The notes below the pieces were generated by a model. The model saw nothing but the letters and a program-made list of their open reading frames with translations. It searched no databases and was not told the origin of the DNA. Positions 6,303 to 15,847 of a DNA stretch of 64,000 bases are shown piece after piece. The stretch's first letter is position 1. Each line of letters starts with the position of its first letter. The stretch is from positions 3,474 to 67,473 of the forward strand of contig JABRWC010000017.1 of the NCBI GenBank assembly GCA_039961675.1. Direction: 5' to 3'. The stretch comes from JABRWC01 sp039961675. GTDB taxonomy: Bacteria > Planctomycetota > Phycisphaerae > UBA1845 > Fen-1342. Position numbers and translations under genes: made by a program.

Positions 6303-9218
6303 ATGCCTCGTCTCAGCCTCATCGCCCTGGCCGCGGTTGCGAATGCGGCTTCGGGTTCGCTTGCGTACGAGCCGATTCACATCGCATTCCTCTGGCATAT
6401 GCATCAGCCGATCTATTACCCCTACGAGACGCCGGTCCAGACCGACGCGGCCGGGCGGTTCAGCTTCAGCGTGGTGGACGTTCACAACCAGCGCCTGGGG
6501 CCGTACACGAACTGGCCGAAGGACGCCATCCAGGCCGGGCTGTCGCTGCCGCACCTCGGCGCGCACGTCAGCTTCACCGGCTCGCTGATCGAGAACCTCA
6601 ACGCGCTCGAGGCTGCCGGCGTCAACGGCGGCATCTGGAACAACTGGGACGCGGGCTACGACACCGCCCGCAACTGGTTCACCACGCTCGGCAACCGCAG
6701 GCTGGACCTGGTGGCGTTCGGCTTTCACCACCCGCTCATGCCGCTGCTGGACGAACTGGACATCCGCATGCAGATCAAGCTGCACCGGCATTTCTACGGC
6801 CAGACCTGGGCGAGCGGCGGATACGCGGCGGGCATGTTTCCGGCTGAGGCGGCATTCTCGACGCGGATGATCCCCGCGCTGGTCGCCGAAGGCATCGAAT
6901 GGGTCATGGTGGACAACATCCATTTCGACCGGGCCTGCCAGAGTTATCCGCACACGAACGCGTCGAACCTCTTCGCGCCGAACGCCGCGGACCAGGTGAA
7001 TCCCGATCCGGCCGCGGCCGGCGGGGCCTGGGTGCAGCTCAACAATCTCTGGGCGCCGAGCCGCGTGAGTGCGCCGTTCGGGTACCGGCCGCACTACGCG
7101 CAGCACGTCGATCCGGCCAGCGGAGCGATCACGCGGATGATCGTCGTGCCGGCGGCGCGCTACGAGGGCAACGAGGACGGCCGCGGCGGCTACGGCGCGT
7201 TCCTCTATGACCAGGTGATGGACCAGTACATTCAGTACAACACCGACCCCGCGCACCCGATGCTCGTGCTGCTGCATCACGACGGCGACAATTACGGCGG
7301 CGGCAGCGACAGCTACTATCACCACAATTTCCAGAACATGGTGAGCTGGGTCAGCGGCGACCCGGACTACGACGTGACCACCGTGGACGATTACCTCGAG
7401 CGCTTCCCGCCCGACATCGACGACGTGATTCATGTCGAGAACGGCGCCTGGGCCGGCGCCGACAACGGCGACCCCGAGTTCAAGAAGTGGCTGGGCGACC
7501 CGGGGGCGAACGGCTGGAGCCCGGACCGCAACAGTTGGGCGGTGCTCACGGCAGCCAAGAACCGCGTATTCATGGCCGAGCAGCTCGCACCGGCCGCGTC
7601 GCTTCAGAACATCCTGGTCGGCTCCGGGACGAATACGGAAAAAGCCTGGCACTGGCTGCTGGTGTCGCAGGCGAGCGACTATTGGTACTGGGACGGCACG
7701 GAAATCTGGGACAGCAACGTCACGCGCGGGTGCAACCAGGCCGTGACCTTTGCAAATCTGGTGATTGGCGGTCAGCCGGATCAGTCCCCGCCCACGGTCT
7801 TCCCGCCGCAGCGCGAGCCGTACAACCCGGGCGGTTATGAGTGGTCTGCCACGCCGGAGTCCAGTGATTTCGAGGTCTGGACGCTCGCATACGACGTGGC
7901 CGGTCTCGCGAGCGTGACGCTGTACTGGCGCGTCGATGGCGACGGCTTCAACCCGATCGACTCGATTCAAAACGAGACCTACGCGGGTGGGCCGGAGGTC
8001 GGGGCGTGGACGAGTGTCGCGATGACCGGCGAGACGATGCCCACGCCTCCGCCGGGCGTGTTGAACGCGACGTATCGCGCGCAGCGCTACAGCGCGATGG
8101 TCACGGGGCAGAGCGACGTGCTGATCGACTACTACGTCGAGGCGATCGACGGCGCTGGCAACATCGCCCGCAGCGACATTCAGCACGTGTACGTCGGCGC
8201 GCCGTCATCCGGCGGCGGCGACCGGGTGACGATCGAGCCCGATCCGCCGGTCGCCGGAAGTCCAGTTACGATTTCCTACAATCCCGCCGGCGGGCCGCTG
8301 GCCGGCTCGTCGCAACTCTATCTGCATTACGGCTTCAACAACTGGAACCCGGTCGTCAGCCCGGACCCGGCGATGAGTTGGAACGCGGCGGATGGCGTCT
8401 GGCAGGTTTCGGTGAACGTCAGCAGCAGCGCCTGGCAGCTCGATTTCGTGTTTCACAACCAAAGCAACCAGTGGGACAACAACAACGGCGCGGACTGGCA
8501 CTTCGCCGTGCAGGCCGCCGAGCCGCCGCCGTGGCAGATGGACGGCGTGCTCGACGCCAGTGCCACGCTGCTCGCCAGCAACGGCGGCATGAACCTGTGG
8601 GCTGACTTGGATGGCGACACGCTGTACGTGGCGACGAACGACGCCGGCGAGGGCAACGACCACTTCGTGTACCTTGCGCTCACGCCTGGCGCGATGCGCG
8701 CCGCGAACTGGGCCAAGGCCGGCCAGATCGCCGGCTGGGACGCGTACCTGGCCGACGAGAACAACAACGACTACGAAGCGTGGTTCGACGCGCTCGGCAC
8801 GAATCAGGCCGCGACCGGCGCAAACGGCGGGGTGCTGGAGGGCACGCTGAACCTCGCGGAGGAATTCGGCTCACTTCCATCCGAAATCTACCTCGCCGTC
8901 GGCGCATACCAGACGAACGACGGCGGCGCGCTGCAATGGCAGAAGCAGGTGCCGGCCAGCGTCAACGGCGACGGCAACCTCGACGCGGCCGAGTACCTGC
9001 TGGTGGACCTGAGCCGGTTCAATCCCGACCCCTGCCCGGCGGACCTCGACGGCGACGGAGACGTGGACCTGGCGGATTTGTCCGACCTCGTGGAGAACTT
9101 CGGCTGCGCGGCGGCAGACGGCTGCTACGACGCGAACGCCGACCTCGACGGCGACGGCACGGTCGGTCTGGCGGACCTGAGCGCGCTGCTGTCGGCCTTT
9201 GGGCTGGGGTGCCCGTAG
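6303..9218 (+). CDS. Secreted GH57 amylase-like glycoside hydrolase with starch-binding-like domain and dockerin
   Basis: About 971 residues. ATG 6303 is preceded by GAGGAG and opens a signal peptide (MPRLSLIALAAVANAASGSLA). Residues 25-430 look like a GH57 alpha-glucan hydrolase: HIAFLWHMHQPIYY at the start, a candidate nucleophile Glu near residue 182 in MFPAEAAFS, then WVMVDN, and LLHHDGDNYGG with a candidate acid/base Asp near 327. Residues about 641-737 resemble a CBM25-type starch-binding module (YGFNNWNP, WQVSVNV, DFVFHN). The last 60 residues are a two-loop dockerin-like tail (DLDGDGDVDLADLSDL and DLDGDGTVGLADLSALL). It probably degrades starch or glycogen-like polymers outside the cytoplasm. 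The combination of GH57 with a dockerin is notable because GH57 enzymes are mostly stand-alone. The start could also be ATG 6270. Confidence 0.85.
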   Translation: MPRLSLIALAAVANAASGSLAYEPIHIAFLWHMHQPIYYPYETPVQTDAAGRFSFSVVDVHNQRLGPYTNWPKDAIQAGLSLPHLGAHVSFTGSLIENLNALEAAGVNGGIWNNWDAGYDTARNWFTTLGNRRLDLVAFGFHHPLMPLLDELDIRMQIKLHRHFYGQTWASGGYAAGMFPAEAAFSTRMIPALVAEGIEWVMVDNIHFDRACQSYPHTNASNLFAPNAADQVNPDPAAAGGAWVQLNNLWAPSRVSAPFGYRPHYAQHVDPASGAITRMIVVPAARYEGNEDGRGGYGAFLYDQVMDQYIQYNTDPAHPMLVLLHHDGDNYGGGSDSYYHHNFQNMVSWVSGDPDYDVTTVDDYLERFPPDIDDVIHVENGAWAGADNGDPEFKKWLGDPGANGWSPDRNSWAVLTAAKNRVFMAEQLAPAASLQNILVGSGTNTEKAWHWLLVSQASDYWYWDGTEIWDSNVTRGCNQAVTFANLVIGGQPDQSPPTVFPPQREPYNPGGYEWSATPESSDFEVWTLAYDVAGLASVTLYWRVDGDGFNPIDSIQNETYAGGPEVGAWTSVAMTGETMPTPPPGVLNATYRAQRYSAMVTGQSDVLIDYYVEAIDGAGNIARSDIQHVYVGAPSSGGGDRVTIEPDPPVAGSPVTISYNPAGGPLAGSSQLYLHYGFNNWNPVVSPDPAMSWNAADGVWQVSVNVSSSAWQLDFVFHNQSNQWDNNNGADWHFAVQAAEPPPWQMDGVLDASATLLASNGGMNLWADLDGDTLYVATNDAGEGNDHFVYLALTPGAMRAANWAKAGQIAGWDAYLADENNNDYEAWFDALGTNQAATGANGGVLEGTLNLAEEFGSLPSEIYLAVGAYQTNDGGALQWQKQVPASVNGDGNLDAAEYLLVDLSRFNPDPCPADLDGDGDVDLADLSDLVENFGCAAADGCYDANADLDGDGTVGLADLSALLSAFGLGCP

Positions 9219-9344
9219 AACAACGTGGCCGCGCCGAAGTGCGCGATCGTTGCGCGACCCGCCGCCGCGCCGGCGACCTGCCCGCGCGCTGCGTAGAATC
9301 TCATCGGGGGAACCGACGGCCTCCCGCACATTGGGGAGAAATAC

Positions 9345-9533
9345 ATGATCGCGCTCGAACTAAGCTCGGAGGAGGCCGAGCTGCTCCAGGAGCTGCTGGA
9401 TCGCGAGCGTCGCGGCCTGGGTCCGGAAATCCGCCACACGCACAACCGCGAGTTTCGCGAGACCCTCAAGCAGCGCTACGACCTGGTGGAGGCGCTGGCC
9501 GCGAAACTGCGCAATGCAACCGCCGCGGTGTGA
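9345..9533 (+). CDS. Small helical protein of unknown function (62 aa)
   Basis: MIALELSSEEAELLQELL... is preceded by GGGGAGAAATAC, a good ribosome binding site, and has normal codon use. The whole protein is predicted helical and acidic/basic, with a central RHTHNREFRETLKQRY segment. No signal peptide or membrane segment. It reads away from the convergent dut gene. Family not recognised; short helical proteins of this kind are often conserved unknowns in planctomycetes. Confidence 0.65.
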   Translation: MIALELSSEEAELLQELLDRERRGLGPEIRHTHNREFRETLKQRYDLVEALAAKLRNATAAV

Positions 9534-9568
9534 GCGGCCGCGCAAGACGCTGCCCGGCGACTGGGCCA

Positions 9569-10015
9569 TCAATGTCCAGTGTGTCCGAACCCGCCGCCGC
9601 CGCGCGCCGAATCGCTGAGTTGGCTCACCTCCAGCACCTCGACGTGCTCGACGCGTGTGATGACAAGCTGCGCGAAGCGCATCCCGCGTGTGATCGCGTA
9701 CGGTTCGCGCCCGCAGTTGCCGAGGATCACCTGCAATTCACCGCGGTAGTCGGCGTCGATCGTCCCCGGCGCGTTGGGGAGCATCAGCCCGTGCCGCAGC
9801 GCCAGCCCGCTGCGCGCCCGCACCTGGCCTTCGTACCCCGGCGGAATCTCTACGAACAGGCCGGTCGGAACCAGCTTGACCTCTCCTGGCGCGATCGTGA
9901 TCGGCTGGTCGTTGGCCGCCACCAGGTCAAGCCCGGCGGCGTGCTCCGTCTGGTACCGCGGCAGCGGCAGATCCGCCGTTTCCGGACGCCGCGTGATCTT
10001 CAGCACCGGCTTCAT
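9569..10015 (-). CDS. dut: Deoxyuridine 5'-triphosphate nucleotidohydrolase (dUTPase)
   Basis: 148 residues, the normal length of trimeric dUTPases. All five conserved motifs are visible in order: AGLDL, RSGLALRHG, GTIDADYRGEL (with the catalytic Asp), RGMRFAQLV, and the C-terminal RGGGGFGHTG arm that closes over the substrate. The enzyme hydrolyses dUTP to dUMP and diphosphate, supplying dTMP precursor and keeping uracil out of DNA. It lies convergent to the small gene at 9345 and divergent from the membrane protein gene starting near 10051. Confidence 0.95.
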   Translation of the reverse strand: MKPVLKITRRPETADLPLPRYQTEHAAGLDLVAANDQPITIAPGEVKLVPTGLFVEIPPGYEGQVRARSGLALRHGLMLPNAPGTIDADYRGELQVILGNCGREPYAITRGMRFAQLVITRVEHVEVLEVSQLSDSARGGGGFGHTGH

Positions 10016-10050
10016 GTGTTCGGTCCTTAGTGTGGCGGCGCGTCGGCCCT

Positions 10051-11694
10051 ATGATGCCCGCCATGATGCGCGACGCGGGCGAGGCACGCCAGTCAACGGG
10101 CCTTTCAACCCGCAAAGAACTGGCCCTGCTGTTCGCGTTCTTTCACCTGCTCTACGCCGCCAGCTCCCCCGGCGACCTGATGACGGACTCGCAGACGCGC
10201 TGGAACGTCGCGGTCCGGCTGGTGGATACAGGTTGGGTGGACGTGACGCCGGAGAGCGCGGCGCTCTACGCCCGCGGCGTGGACGGCCGGCTCTACATGC
10301 CCTGGAGCCTGGGGCAGTCGCTGCTGCTGGTCCCTTTCGTGGCCGCGGGCCGGATGATCGCGGCGCTGCCGCTGCCGCTTCCGGGCGACGCCCAGATGTA
10401 TGGGCAGTTCCTGGCGTGCATGCTGCTATTCCCCGCTCTGGGGGCGCTGAGCGCGGCGCTCGTATATTGCATCGCGCTCGACGCGGGGGCCAGCCGGCGG
10501 GCGGCGCGCTGGGCCGCGATCTGTCTCGGCCTGGCGACGATGCACTGGCAGCATTCGGTGAACAGCGTCGATGAAAGCCAAGCCGCGGTGTGCATCCTGC
10601 TGGCGCTGTGGGCCACGCAGCGCGCCTGGAGCGCATCCGACGCTGCTGTGCCCGGGCCCCCGCCACTGCGGTTCAGGTACTCTCTGATCGCCTGCGTCGC
10701 GGCCGGCGCGGGGCTGTGGTTCCGGCTTCCGTCCGTGCTGTTCATCGGCGTGATTGTCACGCTGGGCGCGCTCTTCGAGCTTTGCGCGCTGGCAGGCGCC
10801 GGCGCTCGGTTGCGCGCCGTGCTGCGCTGGGCCATCGCGGGGCTAATCGGGTTCGCGCCGCTCGTGCTGGCGTACGGCTGGTTCAATTCCGTGCGTTTCG
10901 GGTCGCCCCTGGAAACTGGCTATGAGCGCGTGATGCATGAGCGGCTGGGCGTGGGGCTGTTCGATACGCCGCTGTGGTTCGGCGCCGCTGGGATGCTCGT
11001 CTCGCCCGGCAAGGGCCTGTTCGTGTTCGATCCGGTGCTGCTGCTGGCGATCCCCGGCATCGTGGCGCTGTGGCGCGCGAACCGGCGGCTCGCCGGCATC
11101 GTCGCCGCGGTCTTCGTGGCCAGTGTGCTTTTCCACGGCCGCCACACAACCTGGGCCGGCGACCTGACCTGGGGCACGCGCTACCTGGTCTCGCAGCTCG
11201 GCGTCTGGGTGCTGGCGCTGCTGCCGAGGCTCGAACGGCCGCGGCTCGGCGCCGCGTTTAAGTGGCTCTTCTCGCTCAGCGTCGCGATTCAGGTCTCGTC
11301 GGTGGTATACAACTACGGACTGGAGTTCTTTCAGGACCGGCGGCACGGATTGATTCCGGACGGCTACATCTGGCGGCCGGCGGAATCGCAGCTCGCCTGT
11401 CGCGTCGCGAACATCTTTCGGCACCTGTCGGGCCGCCCGAACTACGATTCGATCCCGCCGGCGGTCGTCCGGCCGGAGTTGCATCACCTGCTCACGACGC
11501 AGGACGAGGTGCGGCGGTTGCACGCCGTGCATTTCTTCCCGTTCAAGGCGCTGGCGGCGACGGGCAACCGCAAGCTGTTCGTGGCCCTGCTCGTGTGCTG
11601 GCTCGCGCTGCTGGCCGCGCTGCTCGCCACGGGCGCGTACTGGCGCCGACGTGTGGTCGCGGACGCGCGGCATCGGTGCGAGCCGAGTTCGTAG
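10051..11694 (+). CDS. Polytopic membrane protein, possible GT-C-type glycosyltransferase
   Basis: About 547 residues with roughly ten hydrophobic segments (for example LALLFAFFHLLYAAS, LLLVPFVAAGRMIAAL, FIGVIVTLGALFELCAL, LLLAIPGIVALW). The first loop carries DSQTRWNVAVRLV, and a later loop has FGSPLETGYE and GRHTTWAGDLTWGTRYLV. The layout of an acidic residue in the first outer loop followed by many membrane helices is typical of GT-C glycosyltransferases and of related uncharacterised integral membrane proteins; no family is certain. Several Met codons and a GTG at 10030 compete as starts, and no strong ribosome binding site decides. I chose ATG 10051. Confidence 0.7.
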   Translation: MMPAMMRDAGEARQSTGLSTRKELALLFAFFHLLYAASSPGDLMTDSQTRWNVAVRLVDTGWVDVTPESAALYARGVDGRLYMPWSLGQSLLLVPFVAAGRMIAALPLPLPGDAQMYGQFLACMLLFPALGALSAALVYCIALDAGASRRAARWAAICLGLATMHWQHSVNSVDESQAAVCILLALWATQRAWSASDAAVPGPPPLRFRYSLIACVAAGAGLWFRLPSVLFIGVIVTLGALFELCALAGAGARLRAVLRWAIAGLIGFAPLVLAYGWFNSVRFGSPLETGYERVMHERLGVGLFDTPLWFGAAGMLVSPGKGLFVFDPVLLLAIPGIVALWRANRRLAGIVAAVFVASVLFHGRHTTWAGDLTWGTRYLVSQLGVWVLALLPRLERPRLGAAFKWLFSLSVAIQVSSVVYNYGLEFFQDRRHGLIPDGYIWRPAESQLACRVANIFRHLSGRPNYDSIPPAVVRPELHHLLTTQDEVRRLHAVHFFPFKALAATGNRKLFVALLVCWLALLAALLATGAYWRRRVVADARHRCEPSS

Positions 11695-11699
11695 GGTGA

Positions 11700-11860
11700 G
11701 CGTCGGCGTACCGCCGACAAGACCGGTCAGGAGACCGGTCCCCCAAAGGGCAGCCAGGAGACCGGTCCCCCAACGGGCAGCCAGGAGACCGGTCCCCCAA
11801 AGGGCAGCCAGGAGACCGGTCCCCCAAGATCAGGCAGGAAGCCCGTCCCCCAAGACCGGT
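11700..11860. repeat. 27-bp tandem repeat, about four copies
   Basis: CAGGAGACCGGTCCCCCAAA-type units begin at 11728, 11755, 11782 and 11809 with an exact 27-bp period, flanked by partial copies on both sides. Each unit contains the palindrome ACCGGT, so neighbouring copies can pair. The block fills the gap between two convergent genes. No gene or T-tract is seen. Confidence 0.85.
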
Positions 11861-11890
11861 CGCGTCGGCGCTCCGTTGCCGACGAATGCG

Positions 11891-13231
11891 TTACGGCCTG
11901 CCCGCAGCGGTGTGGCTCGCCTCTCCTGCGCGCTTTGCGCCGGCCGCGCCTGTCGCGCGACTTCGACGGCCGCCGTCCGTGCCCGGCAAGTCACGCCAGT
12001 CGTCAAGATCGAACGCGACGACCCGCTCGCTGATCGCGGGAATGAAAACGAACATCTTGTGCTCGTGCGGCTGCGTGGCGACCGTGTGCAGCGTGGCCTC
12101 CTGGCGGGCATAGCGGATCAGCTCGATGGCCGCCGCCGGATCCAGCCGCATGGCGCTCGCCGCGAGCTTTTCGAGCTCGCCCGAAATGACGGTGTAGCGA
12201 CGACAGTCGGCCGCCGGCTGGCGGGCGCGCTGGTGGTTCGTACACCATAGCGCCTCGCCGCGCCCGGCGTCGGTCGCGTCGGCAAGGCGGACCGTCACGC
12301 CCAGGCCGCGTTCGTTGGAGTCGTACTCAAAGACCGCCGCGGGCTGCGCTCCGACGTGCAGCGGGCCGCTGACGTGGATGTTGTTGCCGACGAGCACGCG
12401 ACGGCTGCGGAGGACGCGCGCCACATCCTCGATGTACGTGTCCGCGCCGGCCGCGGCCAGGGCCTCGTCGAGGATGATGGAGCGCGGCGTGAAGCCGTTG
12501 GCGTGTGATGGCGCCAGTCCGGGCGCGTCGTGCATGAAGACGCCGACGCCGTCGGCGTTCATCGCGGTGTACACGCCGACCAGCCCCGGCCAGCTCACCT
12601 CGATGTAGCCGCTTCGACCGCGGGAGGCGTGATGGATCTTGACGATCTGCGCCCTGGCCATGCTCTCGTTGTGCGGGAAGTCGAGGTTCCGCGCCGTCAG
12701 CGGCAGGCCATCGGCCGTTCGCATGCCCCAGACCGTCAGCGTCGAGCAGAACATTCCAAACCAGTCCGCCAATGCATTGACGGCCATCAGGTCTTCCAGC
12801 TTCAGTTCGCGGTCGAGCACGCGTGAGCGCGGCGGCGCTCCGAGCCGGTCGCGCACGCCGGCCATCAGCGCTTCCAGCCGGCGAATACAGGTCTCGTCCC
12901 ACACAAACTGGCGGCGCACACTGGGAATCAGCAGCGCGTCATAGACCTGCCGGTCGGGAACGAACTCTTCGTCGAGCACGTAATCGTCGAACAGAGGGAC
13001 CAGTCGATCGGCCAGGAGCCAGCCCTCGGCGTACGCCGCCTGCTCCGGCTCGCCCCACAACTCCAGCACGGGCAAGCCGTCGCGTTCCAGGAGCCGTCCG
13101 CACACGTTGGTGGACGGCGCCGGCGACGCGCCGCCGGCCGCGGGCGGCGAGGCGGCGTGCAGCGCTTGCGGGAGAGTCAGGAACTGAAACAGCCCGGCGG
13201 CGAGCAGCGCGGCGAACAGTGCCCGTCTCAT
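11891..13231 (-). CDS. Exported C45-type Ntn-hydrolase (acyltransferase/acylase-like)
   Basis: 446 residues with a signal peptide (MRRALFAALLAAGLFQFLTLPQALHA). The segment GMFCSTLTVWGMRTADGLPLTARNLDFPHN, centred on Cys162, matches the pattern of peptidase family C45 and related N-terminal-nucleophile hydrolases, where the Cys becomes the N-terminal nucleophile after self-cleavage and is followed by a short strand and R-N-x-D. Family members include 6-aminopenicillanic acid acyltransferase and acylases acting on amide bonds. About 160 residues before the Cys would be a long propeptide. The substrate is unknown. The Arg/Ala-rich tail (GGRRSRATGAAGAKRAGE) is unlikely to be catalytic. Confidence 0.75.
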   Translation of the reverse strand: MRRALFAALLAAGLFQFLTLPQALHAASPPAAGGASPAPSTNVCGRLLERDGLPVLELWGEPEQAAYAEGWLLADRLVPLFDDYVLDEEFVPDRQVYDALLIPSVRRQFVWDETCIRRLEALMAGVRDRLGAPPRSRVLDRELKLEDLMAVNALADWFGMFCSTLTVWGMRTADGLPLTARNLDFPHNESMARAQIVKIHHASRGRSGYIEVSWPGLVGVYTAMNADGVGVFMHDAPGLAPSHANGFTPRSIILDEALAAAGADTYIEDVARVLRSRRVLVGNNIHVSGPLHVGAQPAAVFEYDSNERGLGVTVRLADATDAGRGEALWCTNHQRARQPAADCRRYTVISGELEKLAASAMRLDPAAAIELIRYARQEATLHTVATQPHEHKMFVFIPAISERVVAFDLDDWRDLPGTDGGRRSRATGAAGAKRAGEASHTAAGRP

Positions 13232-13365
13232 TTCCGGCTCCGTGCGAGCGGCAGGCGGGACGCCCGGTGTGCCGGCGCGCCGCGCGACTCGCTACAATGC
13301 TAGGGATTTCTCGTGGCGAAGGCAATCGTCGGTCGCGTGGCCACTCCGGAGAGACGAGCGTGTTG

Positions 13366-14547
13366 ATGACCGAGGACGATCGGATTCTCGTGGACGCGGT
13401 CCGCGAGTTTGCGCGCGCCGAGCTGATCGAGCGCGACCGCGAGTGGGACCGAACAGAAAGCTCCTGCTGCCAGCAGATCGAGGGGCTGTACGAAATGGGG
13501 CTGCTGGCGTTGCGAGTCCCGGAGGAGCTCGGCGGCCTGGGGTGCCCGATGGTCCCCTATGCGCACATCATCCGCGAGCTGGCGTACGCCTCGCCGAGCG
13601 TCGCCGTCACCGCTGCCGTCCACAACATGGTCGCCGAGATCGTGAACATGTACGCCGGCGCCGAGGTCAAGCAGGCGCTCCTGCCGAGACTGACGCAGCC
13701 GGGCAACCTGGCCGCGTTCGCGATCTCCGAGCCGAACGCCGGCTCGGACCCGGCGGGCGCGAAAACCCGGGCCGAGAAGGCGCCGGATGGATGGAGACTG
13801 TACGGCGCGAAAATGTGGGTGACGAACGGGATCACGGGCCGCTGGTTCGTTGTGCTGGCGCGGATCGGCGGCGGCGGCGCGCGCCAGTCCCACGGCCACG
13901 CCTCGGCCGCAGCCGGCGAGTTGTCGATGTTCCTGCTGGACGCGGAGCAGTCCGGCGTCCGACGGACTCCGATCCACGGGAAGCTGGGCATCCGCGGCTC
14001 GGAGACGGCGGACATGGCGCTCGACGGCGCCTTCGTGCCGGCCGATCACCTGCTCGGCGGCGCCGGTTGGGGCCTGCGGATCGCGCTCAGCGCGCTGGAC
14101 GGCGGACGAATCGGAATCGCCAGCCAGGCCGTGGGAATCGCCGAGGCGGCCCTGGACCTCATGATCCAGTACTCTCGGCAGCGCGAGCAGTTCGGCGAGC
14201 CGATCGCGCACTTCCAGGCGATCCAGTGGATGATCGCCGACAGCAAAACCGAGCTGTTGGCGGCGCAGCAGCTCATCGACAAGGCGGCGTGGCTCAAGGA
14301 CCAGGGTCGGCCGTTCACGCACGCCGCCAGCATGGCCAAACTCTACGCCAGCGAGGCGGCCAATCGCATCGCATACCGGGCGCTGCAGGGCCACGGCGGA
14401 TACGGGTTCGTGCGCGAGTTCCGTGTTGAACAGCTCTACCGCGACGCGCGCATTACCACCATCTACGAGGGCACGAGCGAGATTCAGCGCAAGGTGATCG
14501 CACGCGAACTGCTTCGGCCCTTCCTCGAATCGCGGCCGCCGGCGTAG
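13366..14547 (+). CDS. Acyl-CoA dehydrogenase
   Basis: 393 residues, the normal length for this FAD family. Visible motifs are AFAISEPNAGSDPAG (FAD and substrate contacts), KMWVTNG, LGIRGSETADM, and the C-terminal RDARITTIYEGTSEIQR with the catalytic-base Glu. It oxidises an acyl-CoA to the 2-enoyl-CoA, feeding electrons to ETF. The frame is open far upstream, but ATG 13366 (or GTG 13360, after GGAGAG) fits the family N-terminus. The acyl specificity cannot be read. A terminator-like hairpin follows 22 bp after the stop. It is divergent from the C45 gene. Confidence 0.92.
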   Translation: MTEDDRILVDAVREFARAELIERDREWDRTESSCCQQIEGLYEMGLLALRVPEELGGLGCPMVPYAHIIRELAYASPSVAVTAAVHNMVAEIVNMYAGAEVKQALLPRLTQPGNLAAFAISEPNAGSDPAGAKTRAEKAPDGWRLYGAKMWVTNGITGRWFVVLARIGGGGARQSHGHASAAAGELSMFLLDAEQSGVRRTPIHGKLGIRGSETADMALDGAFVPADHLLGGAGWGLRIALSALDGGRIGIASQAVGIAEAALDLMIQYSRQREQFGEPIAHFQAIQWMIADSKTELLAAQQLIDKAAWLKDQGRPFTHAASMAKLYASEAANRIAYRALQGHGGYGFVREFRVEQLYRDARITTIYEGTSEIQRKVIARELLRPFLESRPPA

Positions 14548-14569
14548 CAGGCCGTCGAATCGCTTGTGG

Positions 14570-14593
14570 CGCGGGTTTTCAACCCGCGTTTTC
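14570..14593 (+). terminator. Rho-independent terminator-like hairpin after acyl-CoA dehydrogenase
   Basis: CGCGGGTT-TTC-AACCCGCG is a perfect 8-bp stem with a 3-nt loop, followed directly by TTTTC. It sits 22 bases after the stop codon of the acyl-CoA dehydrogenase. The T-run is short, so termination efficiency is uncertain. The rest of the gap to 14767 shows nothing recognisable. Confidence 0.6.
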
Positions 14594-14767
14594 GGCGGCG
14601 GGAGATCGAAGCCGCTCCCGCTGGCGTGCATACTTCAACGGACTGATAGGTCGGTAAGGATCCCGCGCTCGCCGCACGCAACCAGCCGCCATGCAGGATT
14701 CCGACTATTTGCCCCGACCCTCCGCCTGCATGAACGTCCGCTGCTCGGCATGACAGGAACGGCGCCG

Positions 14768-15847
14768 TTACCCGCCGGTCGCCGGGTCGCCGACCGAGGG
14801 CGCGGGCGAGTTCGCGCCCACGAACGCAGCGAGAATCTCGCGCGCCGCCGATTCCGGCTCGTCGGCGCCGATCACCGCCGAGCACACGCACACGCAACCG
14901 GCGCCAGTTTCGCGGATCGCCGCCGAGTTCGCGGCGGAGATGCCTCCGATCACCACGACGGGAAGCGTCGAAAGTTCGACCGCCGTTCTCGCGAACGCGG
15001 GACCTGCGACGTTCGCGCCGGGCTTGGTCACGCTGGCGAACATCGGGCCGACCGCGACGTAGTCCGGCGACTCGGCGAGCGCCGCGCGGAGCTGCTCGGC
15101 CGAATGCGTGCTCTTGCCGACCAGCAGGTCGGCGCCGCCGGCGCGGCGGGCGTCGCGCACCGGCAGGTCGTCCTGCCCGACGTGTACGCCGTCGGCGGCG
15201 CTGAGCCGGGCGATGTCGGGGCGGTCATTGACGATCAGCAGCGCGCCGTAGCGCCGGGTGAGTTCGCGCAGCGCGCGGGCGCGGCGCAGCAGCTCGCGGT
15301 CGGGCAGGGTTTTCTCGCGGAGTTGCAGGCAGCCGGCGCCGCCGCGCAGCGCCGCTTCGGCGACAGCCGTCCAGGGCCGGCGACAGAGCGCCTCGGTGAT
15401 CAGCACGTACAGGCGCACCGCGGCGAAGCGCTGGCGGGCAGCGCCGCGAAGCGCCACGATCTGTTCCAGCTCGTACGCGGCGTAGCGAAGCTTTTCTGCG
15501 CGCTGCGCCGCCTCGCGCGAGACGAGCTTGGCATTCTCGCCGAGCGATCGCGCGGCCTCCTGGAGCCGGGCGAATGCGGCGCGGACGACGGCTTCGGTCC
15601 CATCGCGGGCGTGCTCGCTCTCGGTCTTCTGGTCGCGTCCGACGTCGCCGGCGATGTCGCGCGCCGCGAGCAGCGCCTCGGGGCCGCAAGCCCCGACGAT
15701 GGCGCGCAACTCGTGCCGCGCGAGCTTGGCGCGCTGGGCGACGTCGCGGTCGTCTCGGGCGAAGCGGGCGTAATCCTCGATGACCCGCAGCGCCTCGCGG
15801 CAGCGGTTGATGTTGACGTCCAGAATGCGCAGCGTGCCGGCGTCCAC
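14768..15847 (-). CDS. thiE: Thiamine-phosphate synthase with N-terminal ThiD2-like domain
   Basis: 359 residues, much longer than the usual 210-220 for ThiE. The C-terminal half (about 145-350) is a TIM barrel with the family motifs LQLREK (phosphate/substrate loop), LLIVNDRPDIARLSAADGVHVGQDDL, DYVAVGPMFASVTKP and VVIGGISAAN. It joins HMP-diphosphate and the thiazole phosphate to form thiamine monophosphate. The first 140 residues (MDAGTLRILDVNINRCREALRVIEDYARF onward) are helical and resemble the ThiD2-type N-terminal domain found in cyanobacterial and some other ThiE proteins. It is the last gene downstream of the PHA cluster on the same strand, 81 bp after the reductase gene. Confidence 0.9.
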   Translation of the reverse strand: MDAGTLRILDVNINRCREALRVIEDYARFARDDRDVAQRAKLARHELRAIVGACGPEALLAARDIAGDVGRDQKTESEHARDGTEAVVRAAFARLQEAARSLGENAKLVSREAAQRAEKLRYAAYELEQIVALRGAARQRFAAVRLYVLITEALCRRPWTAVAEAALRGGAGCLQLREKTLPDRELLRRARALRELTRRYGALLIVNDRPDIARLSAADGVHVGQDDLPVRDARRAGGADLLVGKSTHSAEQLRAALAESPDYVAVGPMFASVTKPGANVAGPAFARTAVELSTLPVVVIGGISAANSAAIRETGAGCVCVCSAVIGADEPESAAREILAAFVGANSPAPSVGDPATGG

